This document shows positions 18,979 through 28,812 of a stretch of 64,000 nt of DNA, one piece after another. This stretch comes from Winogradskyella marina (GTDB lineage: Bacteria; Bacteroidota; Bacteroidia; Flavobacteriales; Flavobacteriaceae). Under the pieces are notes generated by a model, which searched no databases, was not told the DNA's origin, and saw only the letters and a list, made by a program, of their open reading frames with translations. Positions within the stretch are counted from its first letter, which is position 1; every line of letters begins with the position of its first letter. The stretch spans positions 124,001-188,000 of the forward strand of contig NZ_JADOET010000008.1 of NCBI RefSeq assembly GCF_015645385.1. Reading direction: 5' to 3'. The position numbers and the translations under genes were made by a program.

Positions 18979-21039
18979 TTAAGCCTTAGACTCTGATTTT
19001 GGTAGCTCAACAAAGAATTTACTTCCAACATTTTCAGTGCTTTCTACCCAAATTCTACCATTATTCAGTTCTACTAAATCCATAGCGATAGATAAGCCTA
19101 AGCCAGTTCCTTTTTCATTTTTGGTGCCAGCCGTTGTAAAGTTTTTATGTGCAGCAAATAACTTATCGATATTGTTTTTAGAAATACCAACACCAGTATC
19201 CTCTATACAAATTAGAGATTTACCATTTACATCTTGATTAGAAATCGTAATGACATCTCCGGTTCTACTAAACTTTACGGCATTGGTAATTAAATTTTGA
19301 ATCACAATTTCTACCATGCTGCGATCTGCATAAATAAAATCGTTTTGAGATTCATCAATTAAAACAATGCTTTTGTCTTCAACTTTTTGTTCTACTAAGG
19401 CTATTTTAGAATGAAATACATCTTGTATATTAAAGTGCTCTGGATTTGGTTCTAAATTTTGCATTTGCGACTTAGACCAATTCAATAAATTAAATAAAAG
19501 TGAAGATGCATTATTGGCATTTTCGCTTAATTCTGGTATGAGCTCGTAAAATTCATCTTTAGAAATACTGTCTTCTTTTAGTAAATCTAAAAATGCTTTA
19601 ATAGAGGAAATAGAATCTTTTAAATCGTGAGATACAATAGAAAACAACTTGTCTTTTACTTGGTTAACCTCTTCCAAATGATGCGTTTGTTCTAAAATGG
19701 CTTCGGTTCTTATTTGTTCTTCAGCTAAAATGTCTTTTTGTTTTTCTAATGCTTCTTTATGCGATTTAGAATTTATAAGGCTATAAATTAAAACAGCTAA
19801 TACCAACACAAACGCAGCTATAATTCCGTATAAAATATAAGGATTGTTAAACAAATTAAACGGTTCATTAATCTGTTGTTTATCGTTAGGCGTAATGTCG
19901 TTATCAGTGGTGGCGTTCTTAGTGAAATCTAAAGGGGCTAAGTCTGTGACTGTTGGAAATACAGGTTGATCTACCTTGGAAAGTGAGTCTTTTAAATCAT
20001 AAAATTTATTCTGCCAGAAAAATGCATTTTGATAATATCCTCTTGTAGAATCTAAAGCAATACGTAGTTTATAGTTTTCTAAAAGCTCGGTTTTATCATC
20101 TATTTTTTGTGCAATTTTATACGCTTCGCTTAATTGTCTTTCGGCTAGCTTAACCTTTTTCTTTTGAAGATTTAAGTGTCCAATAGCATTTAAAGCTCTT
20201 AAAATACCTTCGCTATTATTTTGTTCTCTATTGTATTTTAAACCTTCTACTAGGTATTCTGCTGCTTTATCATACTCTTTAAAACGCAAATACTCACTAC
20301 CTAGTTTAGGTAGTATTTCACCTCGTAAATCTTGATCTGTATTAGGATTAAGGATATCTAATGCTTTTTCGTAATATTCTATAGCCTTGCGATGTTCTTT
20401 AAATTCTGAATAAAGTCCGGCAATGTTTTTAGTAGATATTTTAATACCTTCTTTGTCGTTAATTTCTTTGCGGACTTGTAAAGTTTTAAAATTATATTCT
20501 ATTGCTTTATCAATTTGATTGGTTTTATGATAAGCTTCAGCTAGATTGTTATATGCTAAACTTAACTCATCATTTAGATGTTGTTTTTCAAAAATAGATA
20601 TTGCAGATAACGAGTTTTGTAAACCTAGCTTATAATTTCCTCTTTTAATTTCAATGAGGCCTATACTATTACTCACTTTAGCCACTCCAACAGTGTCGCT
20701 TATTTTTAAATATAAATTTCTAGATTTTTTGTAGTTGTCTATAGCATTAAAATAATCATTGCGCTCTGTATAGATCAATGCTCTATAATAACTGCTTTCT
20801 GCTAATCCTTTTATGTAGTTAAGGTCTTCAGAAAGTTTAGAAGTTTCATTAACATAAAGTAAGGCCTTCCCAAAGTCCTTATTTTTATAAAGTTCATTAA
20901 TAAGCACCAAAGACATATCCACCTTCGTAGAGTCTGCGTTTAGATATGCTATTTGTACCGTAAGTTTATCAATTTTTTCATTCTGAGAAAAAACTGAAAA
21001 CGATATAAGACATACAGCTAGTATAAATAACTGTTTCAT
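18979..21039 (-). CDS. TPR-containing sensor histidine kinase
   Basis: Membrane sensor kinase of 686 residues. In order: a signal peptide (to about residue 18), six or more tetratricopeptide repeats (about 45-345) outside the cytoplasm, one membrane segment (400-423), a coiled coil (425-465), a HisKA domain with phospho-acceptor His471 in IVSHDLKDS, and an ATPase domain with N-box (581-591), G1 EDTGVGIS (613-620) and G2 GTGLGLS (644-650). No response regulator is next to it, so it is an orphan kinase and its input is unknown. A long empty region lies upstream. Confidence 0.92.
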   Translation of the reverse strand: MKQLFILAVCLISFSVFSQNEKIDKLTVQIAYLNADSTKVDMSLVLINELYKNKDFGKALLYVNETSKLSEDLNYIKGLAESSYYRALIYTERNDYFNAIDNYKKSRNLYLKISDTVGVAKVSNSIGLIEIKRGNYKLGLQNSLSAISIFEKQHLNDELSLAYNNLAEAYHKTNQIDKAIEYNFKTLQVRKEINDKEGIKISTKNIAGLYSEFKEHRKAIEYYEKALDILNPNTDQDLRGEILPKLGSEYLRFKEYDKAAEYLVEGLKYNREQNNSEGILRALNAIGHLNLQKKKVKLAERQLSEAYKIAQKIDDKTELLENYKLRIALDSTRGYYQNAFFWQNKFYDLKDSLSKVDQPVFPTVTDLAPLDFTKNATTDNDITPNDKQQINEPFNLFNNPYILYGIIAAFVLVLAVLIYSLINSKSHKEALEKQKDILAEEQIRTEAILEQTHHLEEVNQVKDKLFSIVSHDLKDSISSIKAFLDLLKEDSISKDEFYELIPELSENANNASSLLFNLLNWSKSQMQNLEPNPEHFNIQDVFHSKIALVEQKVEDKSIVLIDESQNDFIYADRSMVEIVIQNLITNAVKFSRTGDVITISNQDVNGKSLICIEDTGVGISKNNIDKLFAAHKNFTTAGTKNEKGTGLGLSIAMDLVELNNGRIWVESTENVGSKFFVELPKSESKA

Positions 21040-21758
21040 CTTAAAATAGCGTTAAAACGAATTGTGCTGTTTTGGATTAGAAAACTTTTAGGGAGGGACG
21101 AAAAAAGTAAGTTAATACAAAACAATAACAACTTGGTTAATGTTTGATTATTAAGCCTCATTAATGTTTGGGACATTGATTAATAGCCTTTCAAAAATGC
21201 TATTATGAAAACAAATATGCTAATATTTAGGATTTAATACCAATTTATTAGTTGAAGTGACAAATATAATATTTTAAAAAAACTACATATCGATAAAAAG
21301 CAAAAATAACGGTAGTAATACATGTTCATCGATGAAATACATTGTTTGGTTAAACAGTAGGTAATAAGGTGGTTATGGTTAAATGTGCCCAACACAGGTA
21401 AGGTTTTTAGATTAAAATCGAAAACATGTTGGTTTACCTAGGACGTTCCATTTGTCGATAAATTTTTATTACTATAAAAGCCATCTAATCTGGAGCCTAG
21501 TAGAAAAATTTGATGTCTTTAGAAGTTACGTCGCTTAAAGAACGCTAAATAATTAGCGTTGGCATCTATGTAATCGTTGTGGTAATTATAATAACACTTA
21601 AAAAGAAGTATTTAAGTCGTGTCATTTTCTTTCTTGAGATTACTTTACACTTTTTCAAAGTCTATAAAGTTACGCAATTATGTCTGTATAGTACTCTAAT
21701 AAAACAATAAATCGTCTATCTTTGCCAAGGTTTTAAAACATGAAAATAAAGTAGAATT
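21040..21758. other. Long gene-free region between a histidine kinase and argS
   Basis: About 720 bases with no coding sequence that I can support on either strand. It contains a perfect inverted repeat at 21541-21560 (aacgctaa-ataa-ttagcgtt). CCAACA-c-AGGTAA (21389-21401) is followed by complements in the same order, TGTTGG-t-TTACCT (21427-21439). A TATCTTTG promoter core lies near the end. It may hold a leader or small RNA, but nothing is certain. Confidence 0.4.
21717..21724 (+). promoter_or_regulatory. Candidate -7 element (TATCTTTG) for argS
   Basis: Matches TAnnTTTG well and lies 35 bases before the argS ATG. No clear -33 TTG is seen. Confidence 0.45.
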
Positions 21759-23540
21759 ATGACCCTTCAAGAGACATTAGAATTACAGGTAAAAGCAGCG
21801 ATTAAAGCGTTGTTTCAATCGGAATTAAAAACGGTAGAATTTCAAGCCACTCGCAAAGAGTTTGCAGGAGATGTTACAGTTGTTGTGTTTCCTATGTTGC
21901 GTGTTGTAAAAGGGAATCCGGCTGTTATTGGAGAGCAGGTTGGTCAGTATCTTTTAGATAATGTAGAAGTGGTTAAAGGCTTTAATGTTGTAAAAGGCTT
22001 TTTAAATATAGAAATTAGTGATTCGTATTATTTAGAGTTCTTTCAATCTATAAAAGATAAATCGAATTTCGGATTTGCAGATCAAAGGGATGATACAGCC
22101 ATAATGGTAGAATATTCATCGCCAAACACAAATAAGCCATTGCACTTAGGACATGTTAGAAATGTACTTTTAGGTTATTCTGTCGCAGAAATTTTAAAAG
22201 CTTCTGGAAAGAAAGTTTACAAAACTCAGATTATAAACGACAGAGGCATTCATATTTGTAAAAGTATGTTGGCGTGGCAACGTTTTGGTAATGGCGAAAC
22301 ACCAAGCTCAACAGGTTTAAAAGGTGACAAATTAGTTGGAAATTATTATGTAAAATTTGATCAAGAATACAAGTCTGAAATTGCAAAATTAGTAGCTCAA
22401 GGTCAATCTGAAGAAGAGGCTAAAAAGAACGCGCCACTATTATTAGAAGCACAACAAATGCTCATTAAATGGGAAGCAGGAGATGAAGACGTTGTTGCAC
22501 TCTGGAAAAAAATGAATCAATGGGTTTATGATGGTTTCGATGTGACCTACAAAAACATCGGAGTCGATTTTGATACCTATTACTACGAAAGTGATACCTA
22601 TTTGTTAGGAAAAGAATTTGTAGCAGAAGGGTTAAATTCAGGGGTCTTTTTCAAAAAGGAAGATGGTTCGGTTTGGTGCGATTTAACAGACGATGGCTTA
22701 GACGAAAAAATCGTATTACGTAGCGATGGAACTGCTGTTTATATGACACAAGATATTGGTACAGCCATTCAGCGAATAAAAGATTATCCAGATGTTGGTG
22801 GGATGGTTTATACTGTTGGAAATGAGCAAGACTACCATTTTAAAGTGCTATTCTTAATCTTGAAGAAATTAGGTTTCGAATGGGCAAAAAATTTATTTCA
22901 TTTAAGTTATGGAATGGTTGATTTGCCAAGTGGAAAAATGAAAAGTAGAGAAGGAACAGTTGTAGATGCCGATGATTTAGTGCAAGAAATGACAGATACG
23001 GCTGAAGAGATTTCTAATGAATTAGGAAAGCTTGAAGACTATTCAACTGACGAAAAACAAACACTTTATAAAACCATTGGGTTAGGGGCTTTAAAATACT
23101 ACATCTTAAAAGTAGACCCTAAAAAACGAATTTTATTCGATCCAAAGGAGTCTATCGATTTTCAAGGAAATACAGGGCCATTTATTCAATATACCTACGC
23201 CAGAATTCAGTCTATTTTAAGAAAGGCTAATGTGGATGAAAATGTCACACTGAGCACAGTCGACGTGTCTCTACACGACAAAGAAAAACAACTCATTAAG
23301 CAATTAGAATTGTTTCCAGAAGTGATTCAAAATGCAGCAGAGCAACATAGTCCGGCATTGATTGCTAATTATACCTATGATTTGGTAAAGGAGTTTAATT
23401 CATTCTATCAAAATGTATCCATTTTAGGAGCAGATTCAGACGAAGAAAAGAATTTTAGAGTCGGTTTATCTAAGTCGGTTAGCCAAACTATAAAAAACGC
23501 ATTTCAGCTTTTAGGTATCGGCGTTCCAGAACGTATGTAG
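21759..23540 (+). CDS. argS: Arginyl-tRNA synthetase
   Basis: Charges tRNA-Arg; class I enzyme, full length at 593 residues. The N-terminal Add1 domain precedes SSPNTNKPLHLGHVRNVLLG (HIGH motif). A KMSK-like loop is seen at GKMKSREGT, and the C-terminal DALR anticodon-binding domain ends in the conserved GIGVPERM. Between GPFIQYTYARIQSILRKA and the anticodon domain, bases 23243-23270 match a dispersed repeat in frame. Upstream is a 720-base gene-free region with a promoter core 35 bases before the ATG. Confidence 0.97.
   Translation: MTLQETLELQVKAAIKALFQSELKTVEFQATRKEFAGDVTVVVFPMLRVVKGNPAVIGEQVGQYLLDNVEVVKGFNVVKGFLNIEISDSYYLEFFQSIKDKSNFGFADQRDDTAIMVEYSSPNTNKPLHLGHVRNVLLGYSVAEILKASGKKVYKTQIINDRGIHICKSMLAWQRFGNGETPSSTGLKGDKLVGNYYVKFDQEYKSEIAKLVAQGQSEEEAKKNAPLLLEAQQMLIKWEAGDEDVVALWKKMNQWVYDGFDVTYKNIGVDFDTYYYESDTYLLGKEFVAEGLNSGVFFKKEDGSVWCDLTDDGLDEKIVLRSDGTAVYMTQDIGTAIQRIKDYPDVGGMVYTVGNEQDYHFKVLFLILKKLGFEWAKNLFHLSYGMVDLPSGKMKSREGTVVDADDLVQEMTDTAEEISNELGKLEDYSTDEKQTLYKTIGLGALKYYILKVDPKKRILFDPKESIDFQGNTGPFIQYTYARIQSILRKANVDENVTLSTVDVSLHDKEKQLIKQLELFPEVIQNAAEQHSPALIANYTYDLVKEFNSFYQNVSILGADSDEEKNFRVGLSKSVSQTIKNAFQLLGIGVPERM
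23243..23270 (+). repeat. Dispersed repeat inside the argS coding sequence
   Basis: The bases tgtcacactgagcacagtcg and then acgtgtct match the repeat pattern also seen at 4391-4424 and 62876-62903, with cac/gtg inverted ends. Here it is read in frame as part of NVTLSTVDVSLHDKEK in the linker before the anticodon-binding domain. Confidence 0.55.
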
Positions 23541-23639
23541 TTTAATTTAAATCTTGAATTTTAACATGCTGATATAAAGTAGTTTATTGTTTTTTTCGTA
23601 TCTTAGGAAGAGTTAATACGTTCATTAAATCTTTTTGTT

Positions 23640-24926
23640 ATGGAAAATTCTCACACTTTAAAACGTTACACTAGTACACTTCTTTTGCTAGTGTTTGTAC
23701 TATTTTCTTTAAATGCTCAAACCGGTTTTAAGGAGTATCAAGGTAAAGTTATTGATGGTAGAACAAATAAAGTAATTGAAGCTGCTAGTCTTAATATTAA
23801 TAACACCAATATTAGTACGATAACAAATTCCGAAGGTGAATTCACTTTAAAAGTACCAAACCAATATTTAGATTCAAAAGTGGTGGTGACTTTTTTAGGG
23901 TATAATACCTTCGTTGTTCCATTATCTCAATTAGCCGACAATAACTATGTTGTAACGCTATATGAAGCCGTCACAAAGTTGTCTGCTGTTAATATTGCAG
24001 CTTTTAAAAACGCGGAAAGTTTAATACGAAAAGTACTTAGCGATAAAAGTAAAAATGTAAGTGAAGGATCTGTTTTTATGACGGCATTTTACAGAGAAAC
24101 TATTAAGCGTAGAAATAGAAATGTGTCCTTAACAGAAGCTGTTGTTAATATTTTAAAGCAACCAAACTTATCAAAACAACGCGATGCTATTCAACTTTGG
24201 AAAGCTAGAAAAAGTACAGATTACAAACGTTTAGATACCGTTTCTGTGAAGTTACAAGGTGGTCCATTTTCAACTATGTTTTTGGATATTATGAAATATC
24301 CTGAGTATATTTTTACAGACGAAAGTATTGGTAGCTATAATTATGTTTTTGACAACCCAACGACTATAAATAATAGAACTGTTTATGTAGTTAATTTTAG
24401 TCCAAAAGCAAATCAACTTAGAGTAAATTACAACGGAAAACTATTTATAGATGTACAAACGCTAGCTTTAGTAAGCGCTAATTATGTTTTAGATGTTAGT
24501 GATATGAAAAAGACTAAAAATCTTTTAGTTAAAAGGAAGCCTAGTGATGTTGAAGTGTATCCTTTAGAAGCTATTTATAAGGTAGATTATAAAGAAAAGG
24601 GAGATAAATGGTACTATAGTTATTCTAATTTAAGCTTAACGTTTAAGGTGAATAAAAAACGTCAACTCTTCAATAAAGTTTATACATTATCTAGCGAAAT
24701 GGCAGTAACTGATTGGGTGGAAAATAGCACAGATAAAAAGATAAAAAACAAAGATAAACTTAGGCCTTCTGTAATAATTACGGATGCTATTTCTGGGTTT
24801 TCAGATCCTAATTTTTGGGGAGAATATAATCTAATAGAACCAGATAAATCAATTGAGTCTGCTATAAATAAAATAAAGAAAAACATAGAAAAACAAAAAG
24901 AAAGAGACAAAACGGTTAATGGTTAG
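23640..24926 (+). CDS. Secreted or outer-membrane protein with carboxypeptidase-like regulatory domain
   Basis: 428 residues with a signal peptide (hydrophobic to about residue 26, LFSLNAQ), then a CarboxypepD_reg-like Ig domain (about 31-110: YQGKVIDGRTNKVIEAASLN, ending FLGYNTFVVPL). The rest is a beta-rich region with FMTAFYRETIKRRNRNVSLT near 145. This architecture is common in Bacteroidota surface proteins of unknown role, several of which resemble the front of TonB-receptor-like proteins without a barrel. The C-terminus is Lys/Glu-rich. It is convergent with locus 1 and shares a terminator with it. Confidence 0.75.
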   Translation: MENSHTLKRYTSTLLLLVFVLFSLNAQTGFKEYQGKVIDGRTNKVIEAASLNINNTNISTITNSEGEFTLKVPNQYLDSKVVVTFLGYNTFVVPLSQLADNNYVVTLYEAVTKLSAVNIAAFKNAESLIRKVLSDKSKNVSEGSVFMTAFYRETIKRRNRNVSLTEAVVNILKQPNLSKQRDAIQLWKARKSTDYKRLDTVSVKLQGGPFSTMFLDIMKYPEYIFTDESIGSYNYVFDNPTTINNRTVYVVNFSPKANQLRVNYNGKLFIDVQTLALVSANYVLDVSDMKKTKNLLVKRKPSDVEVYPLEAIYKVDYKEKGDKWYYSYSNLSLTFKVNKKRQLFNKVYTLSSEMAVTDWVENSTDKKIKNKDKLRPSVIITDAISGFSDPNFWGEYNLIEPDKSIESAINKIKKNIEKQKERDKTVNG

Positions 24927-24935
24927 TCCAACATT

Positions 24936-24970
24936 TTAAAAAAATCTGAATTTTTATTCAGGTTTTTTTT
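24936..24970. terminator. Bidirectional intrinsic terminator
   Basis: Stem 24942-24951 with 24956-24965 (one G-T pair), flanked by an A run on the left and a T run on the right. It can stop both the plus-strand gene ending at 24926 and the minus-strand receptor ending at 24983. Confidence 0.75.
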
Positions 24971-24982
24971 ATGAAGTCCATT

Positions 24983-27298
24983 TTAGAAATTCATTCTAAA
25001 GCTTAGGTTTGGTGTTAGTTTTAAGGACTTATTTTTAATGTCTAATATGTTATTATCCGAATCAAATGTATAATAACGATTAACGATATTAGTTTGATTA
25101 AAGATGTTCCAGATTGAAGCCTCAACTTCTGCAGAAATGCCTTTGGATGGTTTAAATTTATAGATGGCAGAAATATCAGTTCTAAAATAGTCACTTAACC
25201 TAGAGCTGTTAGGAGCATTATATTCTATGGTAAAATTACTATTGTCTTGAAGGTCTTTTGGAGGTGTGAAAGGTCTTCCAGAATGCCAATTAAAACCAAT
25301 ACCTATTTTAAATTTATCGCGATTATAAGTAAGAGACGTATTAAACACATGTCTTAAATCTATGGTGTTAGGGAATGATTTGCCGTTATGTAATTGATTA
25401 AACTTATAATCATTTTTACTATACGTATAACTCAGCCATGTACTAAAATCATTAAAACGCTTATTTATAAGAAAGTCTATACCACTAACAGTATAATGGC
25501 CAATATCTTCAGTAAATTGAAACTGGTTTTGAAACCCTTGGCTACGTGCTGTAATATTATGTACACCTTTGTAATAGCCTTCAACAGAAACTAGCAAATT
25601 ATTTTTATTATAACTAAGACCAATTGAGGTCTGTTCACTTGTAATCAAAGGAACATCATTACCATTGGCGAGTTGCCATCGTCGTTTTTCTATGCCGAAA
25701 AAATCTTGTTGTAAATCTATAATCTGCGTAATAGATTGACTTTTTAATTCTCCTAAAACTTCAAGTCTAAAATAATCTAGAAACTTATAGTTTACTGTAA
25801 ATCTAGGCTCAATTAAAAACTCCGATAACTTTCCAAAATAGCTAATTCGAGAACCTAAGCGGATATAGGTGTCACGAGATATTGAGTACCATTCAACCTC
25901 TCCAAATAATGCATGTGTTCTTATAATTTCTTTTACAAAACTCGTGTAATCAGGATTAGTAACATCTTCAAAATTAGTAACACCAACCTCATTAAATTGA
26001 TAACCTAAATTAAAATTAATGCTTTCGTTTACTATTTTAGACGCGTCAAACAGAAAACCAAAATCTTCAACTTTATTCTCTTGAGTTAACAGCTGATTAT
26101 TGCTAATATTGTTGTTTTTAGCATCTAAATCATAATTAGAAAAATAGACTTGAGCAGATAAGTTTAGATCCTGGTTTAGAAGTTTTGAATACGATACACT
26201 TCCACCATAACTTGTTTGGTTTAATTCACTTTTGGTTTCTTGAAAATTATTGTCTGTGGTCGTAAATACTTGGCTGTAATCCAAGTCGTTCGAAATGTTT
26301 ATCACATTAATGCGAAACTTAGATGTTGAACTAATATCATATAGAAAGCGAGCGTTAAAATCGTAAAAAAGAAATCGTTCGTCTTGGGCTAAAAGGGTAT
26401 TCGTAGGTGTAGACGTATTTAGTTCTGAATCACTAAAAATACGATCAAAATAAGCATCGTAAGTTTTAGACACCAAGATATCAGTAAAAGAACGTCTTGC
26501 AGAGACTTGTAATTCTGTTTTTTCAGATAAAGGTACTTTTGCAAAACCATCAACACTTAGCATATTACCACCGAGTCCTCCACTTCTGTTTTTATCTATT
26601 TTGTCTGAATTTTTTATGGTAATAGTGCTAGAAACTGCATTGCCAAATTTGGCACTGGTTCCATTTTTAGAAATTGTAATATCTTCCGATAAGTAAGGGT
26701 TAAAGGCTGATATTAATCCAAAAAAATGACCAGATTGATACATTCTTATACCTTCATATAAGATTAAATTTTGGTCATTGGTACCACCTCTAACATTGAT
26801 GTTAGAAATCCGTTCATCTACACTCATTATTCCAGGTAGATTTTGTACTATTTGCAACACATCTGGTTCAATTAATCCTGGTAGAATATCAAAAGCTTTT
26901 GTATTGGTTTTTATAGTTCCGTTATTGGTTTTAGAAATACCTTTGGTAAGGTAGTTTGTAATGACAACTTCTTCTAATCGTTGTATTTGGCTTACTGGTT
27001 CTTCTATCTCTTTTTGTGTGATCGCGATAAAGCGACTATTCAGCATTTCAAAACTAAGATGTGTTATGCTGTTTAAATGATTTAATACTTGTTTTAAGGA
27101 AAGTTCATCAGGTAGTGGGCGAATTAAAATCCCTTCAATAGTTTTGGTTTCAAACGAAAATTTAACATCATATGTCGCTTCTAATTTTAGCAGAATTTGG
27201 GCAAGTGGTTTTTCTCCGCTTGGTTCCTGACAGAACGTTAGGTTACAAAAGGCAATTGATACAATGTAGAAAACTAAACAGAGTAATGTTTTATTCAC
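24983..27298 (-). CDS. TonB-dependent receptor with STN signalling domain (locus 1)
   Basis: Outer-membrane gated channel that also signals inward. The 771 residues start with a GTG codon that overlaps the fecR stop by eight bases. Order: signal peptide (to about 22), STN domain (about 28-95, LAQILLKLEATYDVKFSFET), a short linker, a plug domain (about 125-235, containing INVRGGTNDQNLI) and a beta-barrel ending in an aromatic residue (SFRMNF). Unlike the paralogue at 53420 it lacks a carboxypeptidase-like regulatory domain. No SusD partner exists. Together with sigma and FecR it forms a FecA-type transducer. The ligand is unknown. Confidence 0.92.
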   Translation of the reverse strand: MNKTLLCLVFYIVSIAFCNLTFCQEPSGEKPLAQILLKLEATYDVKFSFETKTIEGILIRPLPDELSLKQVLNHLNSITHLSFEMLNSRFIAITQKEIEEPVSQIQRLEEVVITNYLTKGISKTNNGTIKTNTKAFDILPGLIEPDVLQIVQNLPGIMSVDERISNINVRGGTNDQNLILYEGIRMYQSGHFFGLISAFNPYLSEDITISKNGTSAKFGNAVSSTITIKNSDKIDKNRSGGLGGNMLSVDGFAKVPLSEKTELQVSARRSFTDILVSKTYDAYFDRIFSDSELNTSTPTNTLLAQDERFLFYDFNARFLYDISSTSKFRINVINISNDLDYSQVFTTTDNNFQETKSELNQTSYGGSVSYSKLLNQDLNLSAQVYFSNYDLDAKNNNISNNQLLTQENKVEDFGFLFDASKIVNESINFNLGYQFNEVGVTNFEDVTNPDYTSFVKEIIRTHALFGEVEWYSISRDTYIRLGSRISYFGKLSEFLIEPRFTVNYKFLDYFRLEVLGELKSQSITQIIDLQQDFFGIEKRRWQLANGNDVPLITSEQTSIGLSYNKNNLLVSVEGYYKGVHNITARSQGFQNQFQFTEDIGHYTVSGIDFLINKRFNDFSTWLSYTYSKNDYKFNQLHNGKSFPNTIDLRHVFNTSLTYNRDKFKIGIGFNWHSGRPFTPPKDLQDNSNFTIEYNAPNSSRLSDYFRTDISAIYKFKPSKGISAEVEASIWNIFNQTNIVNRYYTFDSDNNILDIKNKSLKLTPNLSFRMNF

Positions 27299-28187
27299 GC
27301 TTTAGTAAAATAGATTTTCCTGATTTGCTGTAGCCTAAATTTAATGGTATTGTGACAGATTTCAGTGCTAAATCTAAATTATTATGTGTAAAACTTCCCG
27401 TGAACAATCGAGAAAGATCAATATCTTTGGTCACTACAGTTTGGTTGTATTGGTTTTCAAATTCAGCAATAACATGTTTAAGAGGTACGCTCGTAAAGCT
27501 ACTTTCTCCATGCAACCATTGCGGTTGCACAGCGTTTTCTTTTTCATTTGCAAGTAGTTTCCCATCTCTTATTAAGAAGGTGTGTCCTGGCTCTAGTTGA
27601 GTCGTCTTGTTGTTATGCGTTACTGCGACTAAGCCTTCGTAGCATGTTACTTCAAAGTATGATTTACGTTGTTTTACATTAAATTGTGTGCCTAAAACAC
27701 TCACGATTCCGTCTGTAGTAATCACATCAAATTTTTGACCTTTTGCGACTTTAAAAAAAGCTTCTCCTTCTAAGGAAACTTCTCGGGTTTTGGTCCATTG
27801 ATTTTTATTAAACGTAATAGTAGAGTTGGCATTAAGGTCTACAGTGGAATTATCGGGTAATTCAATGGTTGTATGTTGCGCAATACGTGTCTCAACTGTA
27901 GTATCTAAAGTTGTTGTATAATAATATACACTAAATCCTAGGGCTAAAATTGCGGCAATTCTTAGTAACGGTTTTAACCATTGATTTGCAGTTGATGATT
28001 TAGGTTTGAGATGTGGTTTTAAAGCTTGGTAGTTTTGGTCACTAGAAAATTCTGGTGCTTTAAAATCTTTTAAAGCAGTGTCCATTTTTATTAATTCATT
28101 ATAATCCTCTAATTGCTCAAAAGCATTTTGCTCTTCAGTATTTAGATTATTATCTAACCATTTTTTTATGAGGTTTTCTCTTTGCAT
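27291..28187 (-). CDS. FecR-type anti-sigma factor (locus 1)
   Basis: Inner-membrane anti-sigma factor that holds or activates the FecI-like sigma factor. The 298 residues comprise an N-terminal cytoplasmic sigma-binding region (1-65), one membrane segment (about 70-90), a periplasmic FecR domain (about 98-205, with LPDNSTVDLNANSTITF and GTQFNVKQR) and a C-terminal DUF4974 domain (about 230-298) that should meet the receptor STN domain. It overlaps the receptor gene by eight bases. A promoter-like motif shared with three other sites lies just upstream. Confidence 0.93.
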   Translation of the reverse strand: MQRENLIKKWLDNNLNTEEQNAFEQLEDYNELIKMDTALKDFKAPEFSSDQNYQALKPHLKPKSSTANQWLKPLLRIAAILALGFSVYYYTTTLDTTVETRIAQHTTIELPDNSTVDLNANSTITFNKNQWTKTREVSLEGEAFFKVAKGQKFDVITTDGIVSVLGTQFNVKQRKSYFEVTCYEGLVAVTHNNKTTQLEPGHTFLIRDGKLLANEKENAVQPQWLHGESSFTSVPLKHVIAEFENQYNQTVVTKDIDLSRLFTGSFTHNNLDLALKSVTIPLNLGYSKSGKSILLKRE

Positions 28188-28204
28188 AAATAATATGAAT
28201 TCAA

Positions 28205-28236
28205 CTATATAACAGCTTAAATTTAAAAATCCCTAC
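28205..28236 (-). promoter_or_regulatory. Candidate ECF-sigma promoter before fecR-receptor (locus 1)
   Basis: On the minus strand: GTAGGGA (GTAGGG at 28236-28231), 16 bases, then TGTTATATAG (28214-28205). The same GTAGGG-N16-TGT layout occurs at 28813, 51818 and 52470. It sits between the sigma stop and the fecR start, with the -10-like part about 20 bases before the ATG. Confidence 0.7.
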
Positions 28237-28248
28237 TTCCATAACATG

Positions 28249-28764
28249 TTATAGTTCATCAATGTCTTCACGTAATTTTTTTAAAGCTCCGTAAATACGC
28301 TTTTCTACACCTTTAACAGAGATATTTAATACTTCCGCTATTTCTTTAAATCGTTTGCCTTCAACTCTATTCATTAAAAACGCCACACGTTGTGCTTCCG
28401 TTAATTTGCTCAACGCTTTTTGTAATTTTAGATGATACTCTTTTTCTTCTAATACAAATTCGGGTGTTTCATTACTGATGTGATTTTGTGGTTGCTTACT
28501 GTATTTTAAAATCACTTTTTGATGTGCGTAAGCGTTAAGCATTAGGTTATTTGCGGTTGTAAACAGATAACTTTTGGCTTTGTTAGGAGAAACTTTACCA
28601 CAGTTTTGCCATAATTTTATAAAAGCTTCTTGAACTTTATCTTGTGGACATAACTGATCTCCAAACTTGTAGTACAAAAAATCATGCAGGTTTTTGGCGT
28701 GCTTTTTATATAAACGCTCAAATAACTGCGATTCGCAAATATTATCTTGTATAGGTTTACTCAT
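28249..28764 (-). CDS. ECF RNA polymerase sigma factor, FecI-like (locus 1)
   Basis: 171-residue group 4 sigma factor. Region 2 is around CPQDKVQEAFIKLWQNC and the conserved NKAKSYLFTTANNLMLN. Region 4 has the helix-turn-helix FKEIAEVLNISVKGVEKRIYG after LTEAQRVAFLMNRVEG. It is paralogous to the sigma factor at 51929, sharing the NKAKSY and HQKV segments. It is divergent from the lipoprotein gene at 28865 and separated from fecR by a 61-base gap that contains a promoter-like motif, so fecR and the receptor can be induced apart from sigma. Confidence 0.94.
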   Translation of the reverse strand: MSKPIQDNICESQLFERLYKKHAKNLHDFLYYKFGDQLCPQDKVQEAFIKLWQNCGKVSPNKAKSYLFTTANNLMLNAYAHQKVILKYSKQPQNHISNETPEFVLEEKEYHLKLQKALSKLTEAQRVAFLMNRVEGKRFKEIAEVLNISVKGVEKRIYGALKKLREDIDEL

Positions 28765-28812
28765 GGAGTTTTATAGGTTCACAAATTATAAATAATATTT
28801 TAGATAATTGAG

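Noticed and set aside
21389..21439. A firm pseudoknot riboswitch call upstream of argS
   Set aside because: Two 6-bp pairings with 1-base side gaps and a 25-base middle are poor geometry for a classic H-type knot and could arise by chance; kept only as part of a low-certainty finding.
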